Under the pieces are notes generated by a model. That model worked only from the letters and a program-made list of their open reading frames with translations, was not told the origin of the DNA and made no database searches. Both the position numbers and the translations under genes were made by a program. 64,000 nucleotides of DNA from Polychytrium aggregatum (taxonomy: Eukaryota > Chytridiomycota > Chytridiomycetes > Polychytriales). The stretch lies in assembly GCF_025602895.1 (NCBI RefSeq), contig NW_026516272.1:1-64000 (forward strand). Reading direction: 5' to 3'. This document shows positions 24,651 through 36,393 of the stretch, piece after piece (the stretch's first letter is position 1; every line of letters begins with the position of its first letter).

Positions 24651-25544
24651 TGTGGGGACAACAGAGAGAGCGACTCCACGGCAGCGGCACAGCGACTGTA
24701 CGGCGACAAGCTGCGGCTGCGACCGCCACTGTCGCTGTTGGAGCGCCGCTGTCCAGAGAAAAATCCACCGACACAAGCGTGGGCGAGGCCGCACCGAGAC
24801 GCTGCACGCCCGGCGAGAGCGCACCGAGAGGGCCGGCGAGAGCACACACACACACACGCTGGGTCTGCACCCGTTGCCAAGTCATCGAGCGAGCACCGCT
24901 CCGACCACGGGCATGGCCATCGCCGTTCTGCTCTCTGGGCATCGCCGTTTTGCTTTTGCACATCGACGTCGTCTTGCGCATTGCCGCCGTCTTGCACACG
25001 GTTGCCCTCTTGCACACGATCTGTCCGGTTTTGTCCAGCCGTCGTCCGTGCGCTGACACAGCCCCGTCTGTCCCCCGCCGGCCCTTGTCGGTGCTGCGTG
25101 GTTGTCGGCGCCGGTGCTGGTCGGGTCTGGTGCGGGGCGATTGCTCGCCAAACACGTTCGTGGGCGGAATCGGCCTGCTGAAACCTGTCTCGTGCTCCAT
25201 CCTGTCCTCCGTCCAACATGTCGCATCAGGCCCGGCGATGCTGCTCCGGCGAGCGCTGCCAACCAGGCCGGCCTCGCCGACCGGGCCATCCGCGGGCAAC
25301 CACCAGCGATCAGACCCGCCGCGTTTGGGCTGGCTGCTTCAGCCGCAGACACGCTGTCGGCAGTCCGCCCAGGCCAAAAGCGGCCTTGGTATCGCGGTGC
25401 CGCACCCACCCCTGCTGCACTTGTCCAGACCCACAGCACCCCGCCGCCTGGCCGCGGGCTGGACTGGATGTGGCGCGGGTCCGACTGTGCCGCCATGTGA
25501 CACGCACATGACTTCGATGGCTGCTTCCTTTCGATTCGGCTGCC

Positions 25545-25640
25545 CACCACACCCATCACACCCATCACACCCATCACATCCATCGCATCCATCACACCCA
25601 TCACACCCATCACACCCATCGCATTCATCGCATCCACCAC
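25545..25640. repeat. ACACCCATC-type 9-base tandem repeat
   Basis: About ten units of CACACCCAT/CATCGCATC-type sequence, ending 40 bases before the start of the downstream gene, in its probable 5' UTR. Confidence 0.85.
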
Positions 25641-25682
25641 ATTCCTGCATTCCTCCCGGCGGCCGTCTCTGCATCCGCCTCC

Positions 25683-28600
25683 ATGATGGCGTCGCTCGCT
25701 GCACATCCAGGTCATCCGCAACCGCCGGTCCAGGCCCACTGCTCGTTTTGTCGTGAGCACGCCCGCGACTCGCCCAGCGATCTCCTCGAGCTCTGCTGCA
25801 AGCTCTATTTCGCCAACCAGGGCATTATGAAGCAGATATCGGCCGGGGAGCTCGAGATCCAGCGGCTTAAAGAGAAGATTTCTTCGCTCCAAGCCTCTGC
25901 GCCGATCGCCCCTGCCTCTGCGCCGATGAAACGGCCCTCCCAGCCCCCTGATCGGGTCGTCCACAAGCGATCTCGCCACGCCTATACGCTGTCGCCGTCA
26001 TCCGAATGCTCGGCAGGTCCTTGGATCGACCCAATATCGAGCGTCTCTCCCTCACTGGATCGAGATCAGCCTCACCTCTTCCTCGAGTCTCTTCCTTCCG
26101 AGCACTTTGTCGACGCTGTCATCGGCTCATTCGACCCCGAGTCGCCGCCCTCTCGAGGTGCTCAAGCTGCGATCTCGGATACCCCCGATCCGCTAAGGGC
26201 CCCCGAAATGGCCCCCGAAATGGCCCCCGAAATGGCCCCCGAAATGGCCCCCGAAATGGCCCTGCATGATCGCCCCAACCCCGCCTCTCCCACGCACGTC
26301 CGATCCCGTCCAACCTCCATCAAGCTCATTCTTGGCCCCCGAACACTCAGAGCTCAGTGCACCGATCAGCCATATGCACCATGCCAATCTCTCATCAGCC
26401 AGTCAATACCCTCAGGCAGCACGACACTATCAGCGTCCCACCGCGCCAGCCCGAACAACTCAAGCACCGACGAGGTATTTAAGTGTGACGACCCACAGCC
26501 TCTCGCTCCGTCGGCCGCCTGTGGCAATGTCGGCGTTTGTGCTTCTTCTCCGAGTGAGGCTGGACGGCCGGGTGCCTCAAGATGGTCTATCGACAGTGAC
26601 CGTCGGCATGCGATACGAGCGAATGCATCCTCCCCGGGACCGTGGCCGCTGGATGGCCCCATCGACTCCCTGCCGAGCCCGCCTCCTCGCTGGGACCCTT
26701 GCCGCCCCCCTGCCGTAAGTAGTCTCCCTCAAGAACGCCGTGTTGCTGAGTATTCCGGCCTCGATCACCCCCACGGCTCCTCATCACTCCCGACTTGTCC
26801 AACAGTCGATCGCAAGTCAAGCACATCGTCGCCAATTGTACGTCCAAGCCATCGAGATCCAGCGGCTGCAGCAGGCGATCGGCCACACTCCCATGATTCC
26901 ACAAGTCGTTCGTATGCGCCGTCGTCGTGGATGCCCTCCGATCTGCTGGGTGCCATCGATACGATTCTGAGCTGTCCGACCTTTGATGTCTCCAAGAGTA
27001 TGCCATCAGGACAATCTCCTGCGGCAGCTTTGGTTGTCGACTGGAGCCAAGCGCGCGAAAAGCATCTCCTGATAGCAGAGGCACCGGCGGCATGGAAGCG
27101 CAGAGTCGGTGAAATTGACAATGCCGTCGATAGCTACATATGCGGTAAGTGCAAGCCCCTCTAGATCGCGTCTGGAAGCGCAAGCTGCTCCTGTTTATTC
27201 GATGTGGGCACCCCAACAGCCTCAGCAGCGACCCTGATTTACACTGACATTGTCACCTTTAAATCTCGGTTTGTGCCCCTTCCCATGCAGTGCTTCGTCA
27301 AGCCCACCAATCGTTCGGCAGCGTCCACAAAGCTGCCAAAGTAATCCTGGGATCCTCACAACCCTCCAGCGGGCCTGTGCGGCCACATATTGTCGCGCAG
27401 GCCCTTCGTGGAATCGTCAAGGAGCTAGATACGCCCATATTCCTGCGCACACACACTCCGGTTGAAGCCACGAGGATTGCGTCGAATATCTATGGCGGGG
27501 CGCATCTCGGCGCGTTTGTGATCGATATCCCGACGGCGGTCCCTCTCTCGGAGCAGCTTGTCGCATTGCAAGTCTGGAGCACGCTGCTTCAGGATCCTTG
27601 GGTGAGTCGAGAGTCGCGCGGCGCCATACACCGAGCAAGTCAAGCACAGGGATTAGTGAATGCTGCATGGTCCTTGTGCTCGATGGATAATGGATGCATA
27701 TTCTATCGCGAGACGGACACAGAGGCGTCCCGGCGGCTGATACGCCAAAGTCGGCCCTCGGACCGTGAAACGTACATACCTTTAACAAACGTCTGTGCGC
27801 CACAGAGTCTGCCGGCTGTTTGCTTGACGCTATTGGACTTGCTCTCGACCATCCAATGGACCGACCAGGAAATCGGAGCCATGTGGTAAGCTGTCGCGTC
27901 CGCGCTTGTTCCGACATGCCCGCTTTAGCACCGCTCTAACGCCCCTTCCTTTCTGCGCTTGTGCTGCAACACAGCCGTCTGGCCCGGATATTCACGATGC
28001 TGTGTCGGTTCCAGAAGTGGCCCGAGAGTGCACTCGAGCTCATCTACAACCATCTCACCACCACAAAGGGGCGAGTGTCGCTGCTGCTTGTCGACAGCGT
28101 CACCAAGACATGGAAGTCGATCATTTCAGTCATTGGTAAGTCATCGGTCTCGGTGGATGCACCTGGGCACTGCGGCGTTGTTATTGATAATATTTATCCG
28201 TTTCCTCCCCGCTACCAGTCAAGGATCCCGTTGCAGCATCGACTCTAAAGCACATGGTCCTCAAGGGACAATTTGACCGATCGGTAAGCATCAATAACTC
28301 CCACAGTCAACATCTGTGCACTGACATGGGATATTCGCCCACTTACGAAGCATATCGTCCCCATTCTGCGCAGATCTGTCCGTGGATTCATGCACTCAGC
28401 CCAGCTCCACTCGAGGCCTTGATTAGCAGCTATGTGCAGCGTCTTTGTCGGGGCAGTGTTCGAGGTAGGTTGTGGAAGGCGATAGCTCCGTCGTATGCAC
28501 TTTTATTCTACGGCTGTACTTCTTTCGATCAGGAGGTGCGCAAGGTGTGTGCTTGCTGATTCCTCTGTAGCTCGGCTGACCCATGAATTCTTTTGGCTTG

Positions 28601-29512
28601 TGGTTTATAGAATGGCAAACGATCGGCCCGCCAAGATACGTCATCCGCGCATTGGCGTTGGCTGTTGCCCATCTCCCCTGGAATGTTTTGTAAGTGGGCC
28701 TGCGCACACAGCTCTATCGTACATCGACGTTGGCCGAATGAAGCCATGCAGACCGCTGGACAGCACTCACTCACTCACTCACTCACTCACTCACTCACTC
28801 ACTCACTCACTCACTCACTCACTCACTCACCCAGGCATCTCCATGTCGCTGCATTATACCACCGGCTTCAATCACTGGACGAAGACGAAGCCATCATATT
28901 CTTTGCACATCTCGTAGCCCAGTTCTTTGCCACGCCCAAGAAGGTCACGCCAGCATCGCTGCAGCGTGTTTCACAGAAGGAGCTGGGCCAGTTTCTGTGG
29001 GACCAGTTCGGGAAACTCTTCCACGAATCACGCGAGATTGAGTGTAAGTATATCTGTGGACTGCCGTGAGCCCGTCGTGCTTGCTGCCAAACATCGCAGA
29101 TGGCGCTGGAGAGGCTTTTCTGATGGAATGGTATGGCTGCCGGCGGAGTCAGCAATGTGATTTGCGGTTGACTGGCCTGGAAATGCGGGGCGTTGTCGTT
29201 CCAACCCACTCGGCGGGTGAATCATTCTGGGCCGACTCGCTCATCCCTATCTCACCTGCTCCGCCTCTATTTCGTCGTCATTTCCTTGCAGATGGATACC
29301 GACTCGCCCTTCTTGATGCGATTTCGCAGATGAGCGGGTACTCTCTCGATTGCTCGATCGTCCGGTGGTTCGGATCCTTGACGACCGAACAAGCGATGGC
29401 TGCCTCGCGACGGACAGTCGATATGATGACGCGGCACCAAACCCGCATGCCCTCAGTCCAACGGATGGACAAGGCTAACAACACCACGATCCGCACAGCA
29501 TCAACCTTGTAA
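25683..29512 (+). CDS. Candidate Little Elongation Complex subunit 1 (ICE1-like) protein
   Basis: Nine exons join in phase to 956 residues: 25683-27144, 27291-27601, 27806-27885, 27975-28135, 28219-28283, 28374-28464, 28611-28689, 28835-29043 and 29100-29512. The N-terminus has a Cys-x-x-Cys-like pair (HCSFCREH), then a coiled segment (ELEIQRLKEKISSL). A long disordered Ser/Pro region follows with five PEMA repeats, then a helical C-terminal half. That half contains IVAQALRGIVKELDTP, MCRLARIFTMLCR, LLLVDSVTKTWKSI and YRLALLDAISQMSGYS. In the same order human ICE1 has AIANALKKIAEFSFDLLP, LCRVYVGICR, LTLFIANMWHDIF and IQLAAVYALCDLS (recalled from memory). ICE1 scaffolds ELL-containing complexes on snRNA genes. 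The gene model is firm, the identity is inference, and a fungal-specific helical protein is the alternative. Confidence 0.5.
26199..26258 (+). repeat. In-frame 12-base repeat x5 (Pro-Glu-Met-Ala)
   Basis: Five perfect GCCCCCGAAATG units inside exon 1 of the ICE1-like gene. The 12-base unit preserves the frame and encodes PEMA repeats in a disordered region. Confidence 0.95.
28764..28831 (+). repeat. (ACTC)n microsatellite in an intron
   Basis: About 17 tetranucleotide units fill the 3' half of intron 7 of the ICE1-like gene and stop three bases before its CCAG acceptor. Confidence 0.95.
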
Positions 29513-30039
29513 TCATGTATTTATTACCCGCAATAGAACATATTCTGGCACAACAGAGCGGCTCCTGCTCATCGAGAGGAAGCGGTTCGGCTTCGATGTC
29601 GTGGGCAATTGACACATCAATGAATGGTGGTTCGCTAAATCCATCTGCGGAACGGGGAATCCAACTCGAGGCGAGGGGCTCCAGCTCCGCTCGGCAGTGC
29701 AGGATGTCTCCCACCCCCTTCTTCCTCCATGCGCATTGGTTTCAATAGTCCGGATGTAGAGATTCATAGAGAAATCGCTGATGTATTCATATTTGTCGAG
29801 CGGCAGGAGCCATAGAATTGGACAAAAGCATAGCATTATCGAACGCGTTTTAGCGGCGATGGGAGGGGCAAGTTTCTACATAGATATAGACGGACTGTAG
29901 GGCGACAGGGGGAACCTTAAGGCCTCGAAGGGCCTGTGAGTGAGTCGGAGGGCGGAGTGCAGAGGAGGAATCGAGTCTCACCCTCCCATGCAGCCCCTGC
30001 TCAACCTTTGGGCTCTAGGAATATAGATGGAGAGCGCAT
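29513..30039. other. Convergent intergenic region, no gene recognised
   Basis: These 527 bases lie between two convergent stop codons. They are more AT-rich than the flanks, as expected for 3' UTRs. Nothing else was recognised. Confidence 0.5.
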
Positions 30040-32793
30040 TTAAGGAGCAGCGGCGGTGATGGCGATCTTGGAGACAGTGACACCGGTGTACTCAGTTCCG
30101 GGGTCCGAAACAAACTCGAGGATGATCTCGGCAACCGAGTCGTCAATGGCCCAGGTCTGGCTGACGGGGCGGGGCTGGTGGTCGGAGATGGCATCGGCCT
30201 TGAGCAGCTGGGCGACCTGGCCGCTCTTGTTCTTGGCATAGACGTAGAAAAAGTCATAGGTGGCCTCGGTATCGACGGTGGCATTGATCGAGAGCTGGTA
30301 CTTGCCGGCGGGGAGCTGGGTGAAGATGGTGAAGGAGGTGTCGACGTTGTCGGCATAGAGACCGGTCTTGGGATCGACGGCGATCTTGAGGGCGCCGTCC
30401 TTGAGGATCCAGCCCTGGCTAGCAGGGGAGGTGGGGTTGTAGATGCCGGCAAAGCTGGGGATCTGCTGGAAGTCGTAGTTGAAGGGAACAGAGGAGAGCT
30501 TGGCCGAGGGGACGATGCGGAAGAGGCGGTTGGTCTTGAGGACAGCGTCGCCGCGAGAGTTGGTGCCGGAAATGGTGCCAGTGAAGGTGCTGAGGGCGGT
30601 GGGAATCTGGTAGGTGGAGTTGAGGGTGAAGTTGGACTTGCTGGTGGAGGCGCCGGCGTTGAGAGAGCCGACGACAGTGCCGTTGACGGTCAGCTGGAGG
30701 TTCTGGAGACCCTGCTGGACACCCGAGATGGACAGGGTGGAGCCGACAGTGACATCACGGGTGAAGGGCTCGGCAATGAAGTAGAGGCTGCTCTGGCCAG
30801 TCTGATGGCCAAGGTCCTTCAGGGTGGAGGCGATAAAGTCAAACTGGCTGAGGGCCTTCTTGCCCGAGAACAGATCGTCCCAGGTGGGGCGGAGGGTGTA
30901 CTCGGAGAAGACACCGTCGTCCTCGATGAGGGCGCCGTTGTTGACACCGTTGCGGACGGTCTGTCTCCATCCGACACGCATATCGGCCTTGCCGAGACCG
31001 CCGTTCTGAGCATTGAAGGTGGTGTAAGGCAGAGGGCTGAAGATGCGGGTGCCGTTGAAGGCATCGTGGTTCACGGTGCCAAAGTACTGAACCAGGTACG
31101 AGGCGTGCTCGACGACGTTGGCACCGCCGCCACCAGTCTGGCCGTCCTGGCCAAAGATGTAGGCAGTTTGGCTGTCCTGCATGTTGGCGGAGAACATATC
31201 ACACGACGAGAAGCACACGGCGTCGTTGAAGATGGCAACGGGCTTCAGGTAAACGTTGCCGAGCTGGTTGACGCTGTTGAAGTCGCCAAAGTGGCCCAGG
31301 TCGCCGTACTCGGCCTTGCTGTTGAGACCAGCATCGTAGGCAGTGATCCACTGGGGGCCAGCGACGAGGGGAGCAACGGGGCTGTGGAAAATGGCGGTGT
31401 TGGTGTCGGAGATCAGAGCACGGGCGCCGTTCTGGATAAAGTCGGGCTTGAAGAGCTGGGGAATGGAGTTGGCCATGGTGATGTCACCACCACCGTTGGA
31501 GCGGATGTCAAAGACGACGGCATCGGTATCAGCGAGCTCGTTGACGAGGAGACCGCGGATCAGAGCGACGATGTTGGTAACCGAGGTGCTGGGCTCAAAG
31601 TCAGCCAGGAAGATGACACCGAGGTTGGCACCGTTCTCCTTGTAGATGGTCCAGGAGAGTTTGGTATCGGGAGTGCTCTGGTAAACGGGAGCGACGTTGC
31701 CGGCGGGGAAGACCTCCTTGAACTCGGCCAGGATGGGGTTGGAAAAGTCGGTGTTGGGCTGCATATGGGGAATCTTGGGAGTGACGACCTCAGCCTCGCC
31801 CAAGAAGTCGTTGACGGTGGCCTGGGGGTTCAGGATGGGGGCCAGGCAAGCCAGGGACAGGCGCGAAAAGTACGGGACCTTGATGGTGATGAGCTGGCCC
31901 GAGGGCTTCTTGAAGACAAAGGTGCGGTTGTCCTCCTCCTCGGTGGGCAGCGGGTAGAAGACCGAGGCACGGTAGACCAGGATGTTGGCAAAGTTGCGCA
32001 TGCCGCCCATGTCGTTGGCGCCCTGGGTCTTGTCCTGGTACTGCTCGAAGAAGGTGGGGCCGAACTCGACGCTGTCGATGGAGACGAGCTCGTCGCCGGG
32101 GGTGATCTGCTTGATCTGGTTCATCAGGTCGGCACCAAAGAACGAAGTGGGGTCAACGGCCGGGCCGTACGAAGCCAGGCCAGAGACCACCACGACGGGG
32201 TTCCAGTAGTCGTCGTTCTGGAGAAAGTCGAAGGACCAGGGCAGGATGGAGCGGACACAGCCGTAGGGGGCAGGGATGTAGTAGTTGGTGTGCTGGTCGC
32301 GGGCGGCCAGGAAGAGGGCAGCAAGATCCTCGTGGAACTTGACATCGCTGGTGTAGGACTTGTAGTTCTTGGTGATCTGGTCCTTGACGGGGATGGCGTC
32401 AAAGCCGTACTGCCAGAGCAGGGGGTGTCGTCAGTATTAGTCCAGCCATCGATCCTGGCACGCAGAGCTGTGGGAGCCAAAGGAGGCAGCGTGGGAAGGG
32501 GAAGACGAGGAACCTACGTGTTGGATCTTGGAGTCGCGGTTGGCCCAGATGTCAAAGAGCTTGTCGACCTCAGCAGCAACCTGGCCACGACCAGTCTCTC
32601 CGAGAGGCAGGACCGAGGTCAGGACGGTGTTGCGGATGTTCTTGAGGGGACCGACAATGTAGTTGCCCTGGATGGCGACCTTCTTGGCGCTGATCAGGCT
32701 GTTGAGGCCCTGGGTGAAGTTGAGGGAGTCCTGGGCCAGGACAGCAGGCGCGCCGAGCAGAGCAGCGGCAGCCAGAACCGACTTGAAGAGCAT
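30040..32793 (-). CDS. Secreted S41-family (tail-specific type) serine peptidase
   Basis: Two exons (32518-32793 and 30040-32409) give 881 residues. MLFKSVLAAAALLGAPAVLA is a clear signal peptide. The S41 core shows LGVIFLADFEP, then DAVVFDIRSNGGGD, the family strand that shapes the oxyanion region, then AVCFSSCDMFSANMQD, which places the nucleophile Ser, followed by GQDGQTGGGG. The region before the core (about 40-330) resembles the extended N-terminal domain of fungal S41 proteins, and the C-terminal 280 residues are beta-rich and Thr/Ser-rich, probably an accessory or adhesion domain. Many NxS/T sequons fit secretion. Such proteases are expanded in chytrids (established knowledge). Codon use is extremely biased, suggesting high expression, and this also keeps antisense frames open. 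Confidence 0.85.
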
Positions 32794-34609
32794 CTTGGCC
32801 GTGGAGGAAGAGGGGTGGTGGTGATGAGGATGGTGCGGTGCGGCAGGACGGCGGGGAGCGGGGCGAGATTTATAGCGGTTGCAAGCCGTTGCGAGTGCAG
32901 AACCGTCCACGGCCTTGCTGCCGTGCCCATGGCATCCATGTCCCACAGAAGGCCATTTCAGCTTGTGTCAGCGAGCCAAGGACAAAGCCGACAAGTGCGC
33001 GTGACTGTGTGCCTTGCTCGGGCGAACAAGAGGTGCGACGGGCTGGGAGGCACCCGCTGGACGACAGAGAGGTCGGCTCCCCAAGAGGAATCCCCTTGTG
33101 GAGATGGCAAAGAGTGGGCCTGTGCCGGATGGGCTGGCGCGCAAGCCCACGGCAGCACAATGCAGTTCATGCTCGCCGGGTGTGTGGTTCAAGAGCAGCC
33201 ATGTGCTGTTTGTCGTTGCAGTCGTTGCAGTCGTTGCAGTCGTTGCAGTCGTTGCAGTCGTTGCAGTCGTTGCAGTCGTTGCTGTCGTTGCTGTCGTTGC
33301 TGTCGTTGCTGTCGTTGCTGTCGTTGCTCGCTGGGAGCAGTGTGGCCGGGGGAAAAGTGCATCGGCTGCAGCCGCCCATGAACACGGAGTGCGATGCAGA
33401 TCAGCGACCATTGTCGGCTTCAACCCACGGCCGACCGGGAAGACGCAAGTGTTTGTTGGCGCGGTTGCGTCTGTCTTGCCACGGCGGACACCCTGTGCTT
33501 GCCGACCGTGCATGCGTGTATATACAGAGCCACTGTGTACTGCTGTATGGCTTGCTGACCATTGCTGTACAGTCGCTGCTGTGCTGCAAGCTGTATTTCC
33601 GCGCAATTTTGCCTCAGCGAGTCGCGGCAGCGCCATCACATGGACCGCCCCACGCCCACCCAGCGCCGCCTGGTGCCACCGCCGTCCCACCATCGCCCTT
33701 CGCAGCCGCGATTCCCGCGTCGGTGGGCTGGTTGGCCGGTCTGGCAGGTGACCTGCGCTGCCCCAGCCCCCTCCACCCTCAAAGCGCCTCTGCCAAGGCT
33801 CCGAGCCATGGTCCGGCGTGGGACTCTCGTGGGCCCACATTCGCTTGCATTCGCTCTCTGCGCAAGCGTTCTCGAGACGTGTCTGGCGAGATGGGCCTTG
33901 TCTCGATCTGCCGCAGCCCACCAGCCCAGTGGTGTGTCAGGGCTGTCGCTATCCAACACACAAGGACTCTTCTGGTCTGTCGCCTCCGCGCCCTCTGGCC
34001 ATGGTGGTTCCATGCCGATGTCTCCCCACCACAGAGAAGGAGAGACTGTGCTCGATTTCGCCTAATTCGCTCAAGCAAATCGTGGTGGATCAACAGCGAT
34101 CCTTCGGGCGGCCCATTCGCAGCAGTCTCGAATCGGCTGCCTGGTTGGCAACGTCAGATGACCGCTCCCCATGACCCACCGGCTTTCGGAGACTCGCCAA
34201 TCCATGTTGGTGCAACTTGCGCAATCGAGAAGCGGAATCTGGCCTATCGACAATGTGCTTCCGATTTCAAATCCTGGCCGTCGCTGCGCCGGGCCCGAAA
34301 TATCTGACCTCCGGGCGAGTCGAGACGGGTTGGGTCTGGATCCGTGGTGCCGAGAACAGGGCCTCCCAGAAAGCTGCTATGATCTCGGCATGATCTCGGC
34401 ATGATTTCTCCTGCCTCAGGCTTCCATCGCACTGTCCACGTGATCGTGCGCAGCCGCCATGCATTGCCACACCACTGCACCGCCACGACACCCCTGGTCG
34501 CACGTGCGATCATGTGTCTTGCGCCAGGGACCGCCCTGTCGCCGCGCACATCACCGCCCTGGCCATCGCCCGTCCTGTGGTCTGCTCTCTGCTTCGACAT
34601 CCAGACACC
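32794..34609. promoter_or_regulatory. Divergent promoter region of the S41 peptidase and PRE9
   Basis: The longest intergenic stretch in the window (1.8 kb). It holds a 13-copy 9-base minisatellite at 33212-33328. Frames open on both strands (for example 32838-34307) are driven by this repeat and by base composition. No RNA gene or conserved domain was recognised. Confidence 0.5.
33212..33328. repeat. GTCGTTGCA/GTCGTTGCT 9-base tandem repeat x13
   Basis: Thirteen uninterrupted units. The first seven or eight end in A and the rest in T, so two variant blocks expanded separately. Confidence 0.95.
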
Positions 34610-36016
34610 ATGGCCCGACGATACGACTCCAGAACCACCATCTTCTCGCCAGAGGGCCGACTCTACCAGGTCGAATATGCCATGGAGGCCATCTCTCATG
34701 CCGGCACCGCCCTCGGCGTGCTGGCCACCAACGGCATCGTCCTTGCCGCCGAGAAGCGAGTCACCAGCAAGCTGCTCGAGCAAACCCACTACAGCGAGAA
34801 AATCTACCAACTCGACGAGTAGCCGTCGCTCCATATGCATTGATCGGACAGCGTGGCCCTGGGATCCTGTATCGCCGAGGCTAACATTTCGATGCACCAT
34901 CATTTGTTGCTTGATCTCCAACAACCTCAGCCGGATGGCCTGTGCCGTTGCTGGTCTGACCGCCGACGCCAACACCCTCGTGAACCAAGCCCGTCTGGTT
35001 GCCCAGCGGCACCTGTTAACATACAACGAGTCCATCCCGGTCGAACAGCTTGTCGAGAGGCTATGCGATATGAAGCAGGGCTACACTCAGTACGGAGGTA
35101 GGATATGACTCTCGGCCCTTGGCGATGGTGGAATGACCTCTTGGAAACCGCGGATGTTCAGAATACCAACCACCGCGACCGCTCTGCCCGGCCCGGCCCG
35201 ATCCGAGACAACTTCACCCTGGCAGAACAGCTTTGGATATCTCGTGCCGATCTGTGGCCAGACTTGAATTACTCGATGGCGCCACAGAGCTGCAGTGCAG
35301 CTTCAGCCTGATGATTGGCCCAGAGCGGCAGCGTCGCCAGGAATCAGCCGGACGGAAGCCACATCGTGGCGTTATCGATGGAGCATGTCACTCGGAGCCT
35401 CCACAGCTTCTCCGCCACTCCGGCCTGTGACTGACCCCTGTGGCTGTTGAATCGCGGCTCTCCAGGTCTCCGTCCCTTTGGTGTCTCCTTCCTGTACGCC
35501 GGATATGACGAGCGTTACGGATTCCAGCTCTATCGATCGGATCCCAGTGGAAACTACTCTGGCTGGAAAGCCACCTCCATCGGCGCAAACTCCACAAATG
35601 CCCAGTCGATCCTGAAGCAAGACTACAAGGAGGAGGGCATGACGCTCCGAGAGGCGATTTCTTTGGCGATCAAGGTCCTGGCCAAGACGATGGACTCGAC
35701 CAAGCTCACGTCCGAAAAGTGTAAGTCGTCGCCGAGTGCAGCGTTGGATGTGCGGCCCTTGGTGCAACTCCGCCTGTCTGATATTGAGGCAATGCTGTGC
35801 AAACGAGCTGCAACATCAAGCGCAACTCGATTTCCCAGCGATCCCTGGCTGCACATGCTAATGGTCCCGAACGATCCTGCAGTGGAGTTTGCTACCCTCA
35901 GCACCGACGCGCGCGGACAGGTCGTCTATCACCTGTACAAGCCCGACGAAATGGAGGCCTTGCTGAAGGAGGAGAATGTGGAGCTGCTGCAGCAGACCCA
36001 GCAGAACGACCAGTAG
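34610..36016 (+). CDS. PRE9: 20S proteasome subunit alpha-3 (PSMA4/Pre9)
   Basis: This is a structural, non-catalytic subunit of the outer alpha ring of the 20S proteasome. Four exons (34610-34818, 34931-35097, 35466-35720, 35883-36016) give 254 residues. The N-terminus [20 protein letters not shown], followed by [12 protein letters not shown], is the alpha-subunit signature. Next come [54 protein letters not shown] and [16 protein letters not shown], each nearly identical to human PSMA4 in order. The charged C-terminus ([19 protein letters not shown]) matches the family tail. Pre9 is the one alpha subunit dispensable in yeast. No PACE-type promoter element was seen upstream. Confidence 0.97.
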
Positions 36017-36393
36017 AGCCCGCTCGTCCCGCTTGACAATCCCGGCCGCTGCGCACATCCAGCATCCGTGCGCGATCTCTACTGAATATACAGTTATTTC
36101 GATCTGACCTCTGCCTGCCGCGGTTGATCGGCCGTCGCTATTGTGAGAGGCGCGAGCATGCCAGTTCCGGGGAGGTCGCACCGCCCCGCCCAGCCACGTG
36201 CACGTCCGTCCTGGCTATGAGAGCCACGTGTCCGACCAATATTGCCGTTTTGGGTCCCCGGCTCTCCGCCCTGCCAGCGACGATCCTGTTCTCCATCCCA
36301 GCCCGCCATCGACACCGGCCCGCATCACATCCACCAACCGAAGCGGCCCCAAGGCGTATTGCCGCGCCCACTGCACTCGCCCATCAATCTACA
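36017..36393. promoter_or_regulatory. Tandem intergenic region between PRE9 and KNL1
   Basis: These 377 bases must hold the PRE9 3' end and KNL1 promoter. No recognised elements. Confidence 0.45.

Larger units (their letters stand above)
24247..25682. promoter_or_regulatory. Divergent promoter region of PPZ and the ICE1-like gene
   Basis: About 1.4 kb separate two divergent start codons. Long frames are open on both strands because of high GC content, but they are Arg/Pro/Ser-rich without domains. Two minisatellites lie here (24601-24650 and 25545-25640). Confidence 0.5.

Noticed and set aside
23599-25299. N-terminal extension of the PPZ frame by about 350 residues
   Set aside because: The extension is Arg/Ser/Pro-rich without domains and would bury the N-terminal Gly needed for the MGNGNSK myristoylation signal.
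30178-33381. A 1067-codon open frame on the plus strand opposite the S41 gene
   Set aside because: It is the antisense of a highly biased coding exon; its peptide is Gly/Val/Glu/Asp-rich with no domain, and its 3' part runs through the 9-base repeat.
32838-34307. Long open frames on both strands across the 9-base minisatellite
   Set aside because: A 9-base unit without a stop keeps all frames open; the peptides are repeat-derived.
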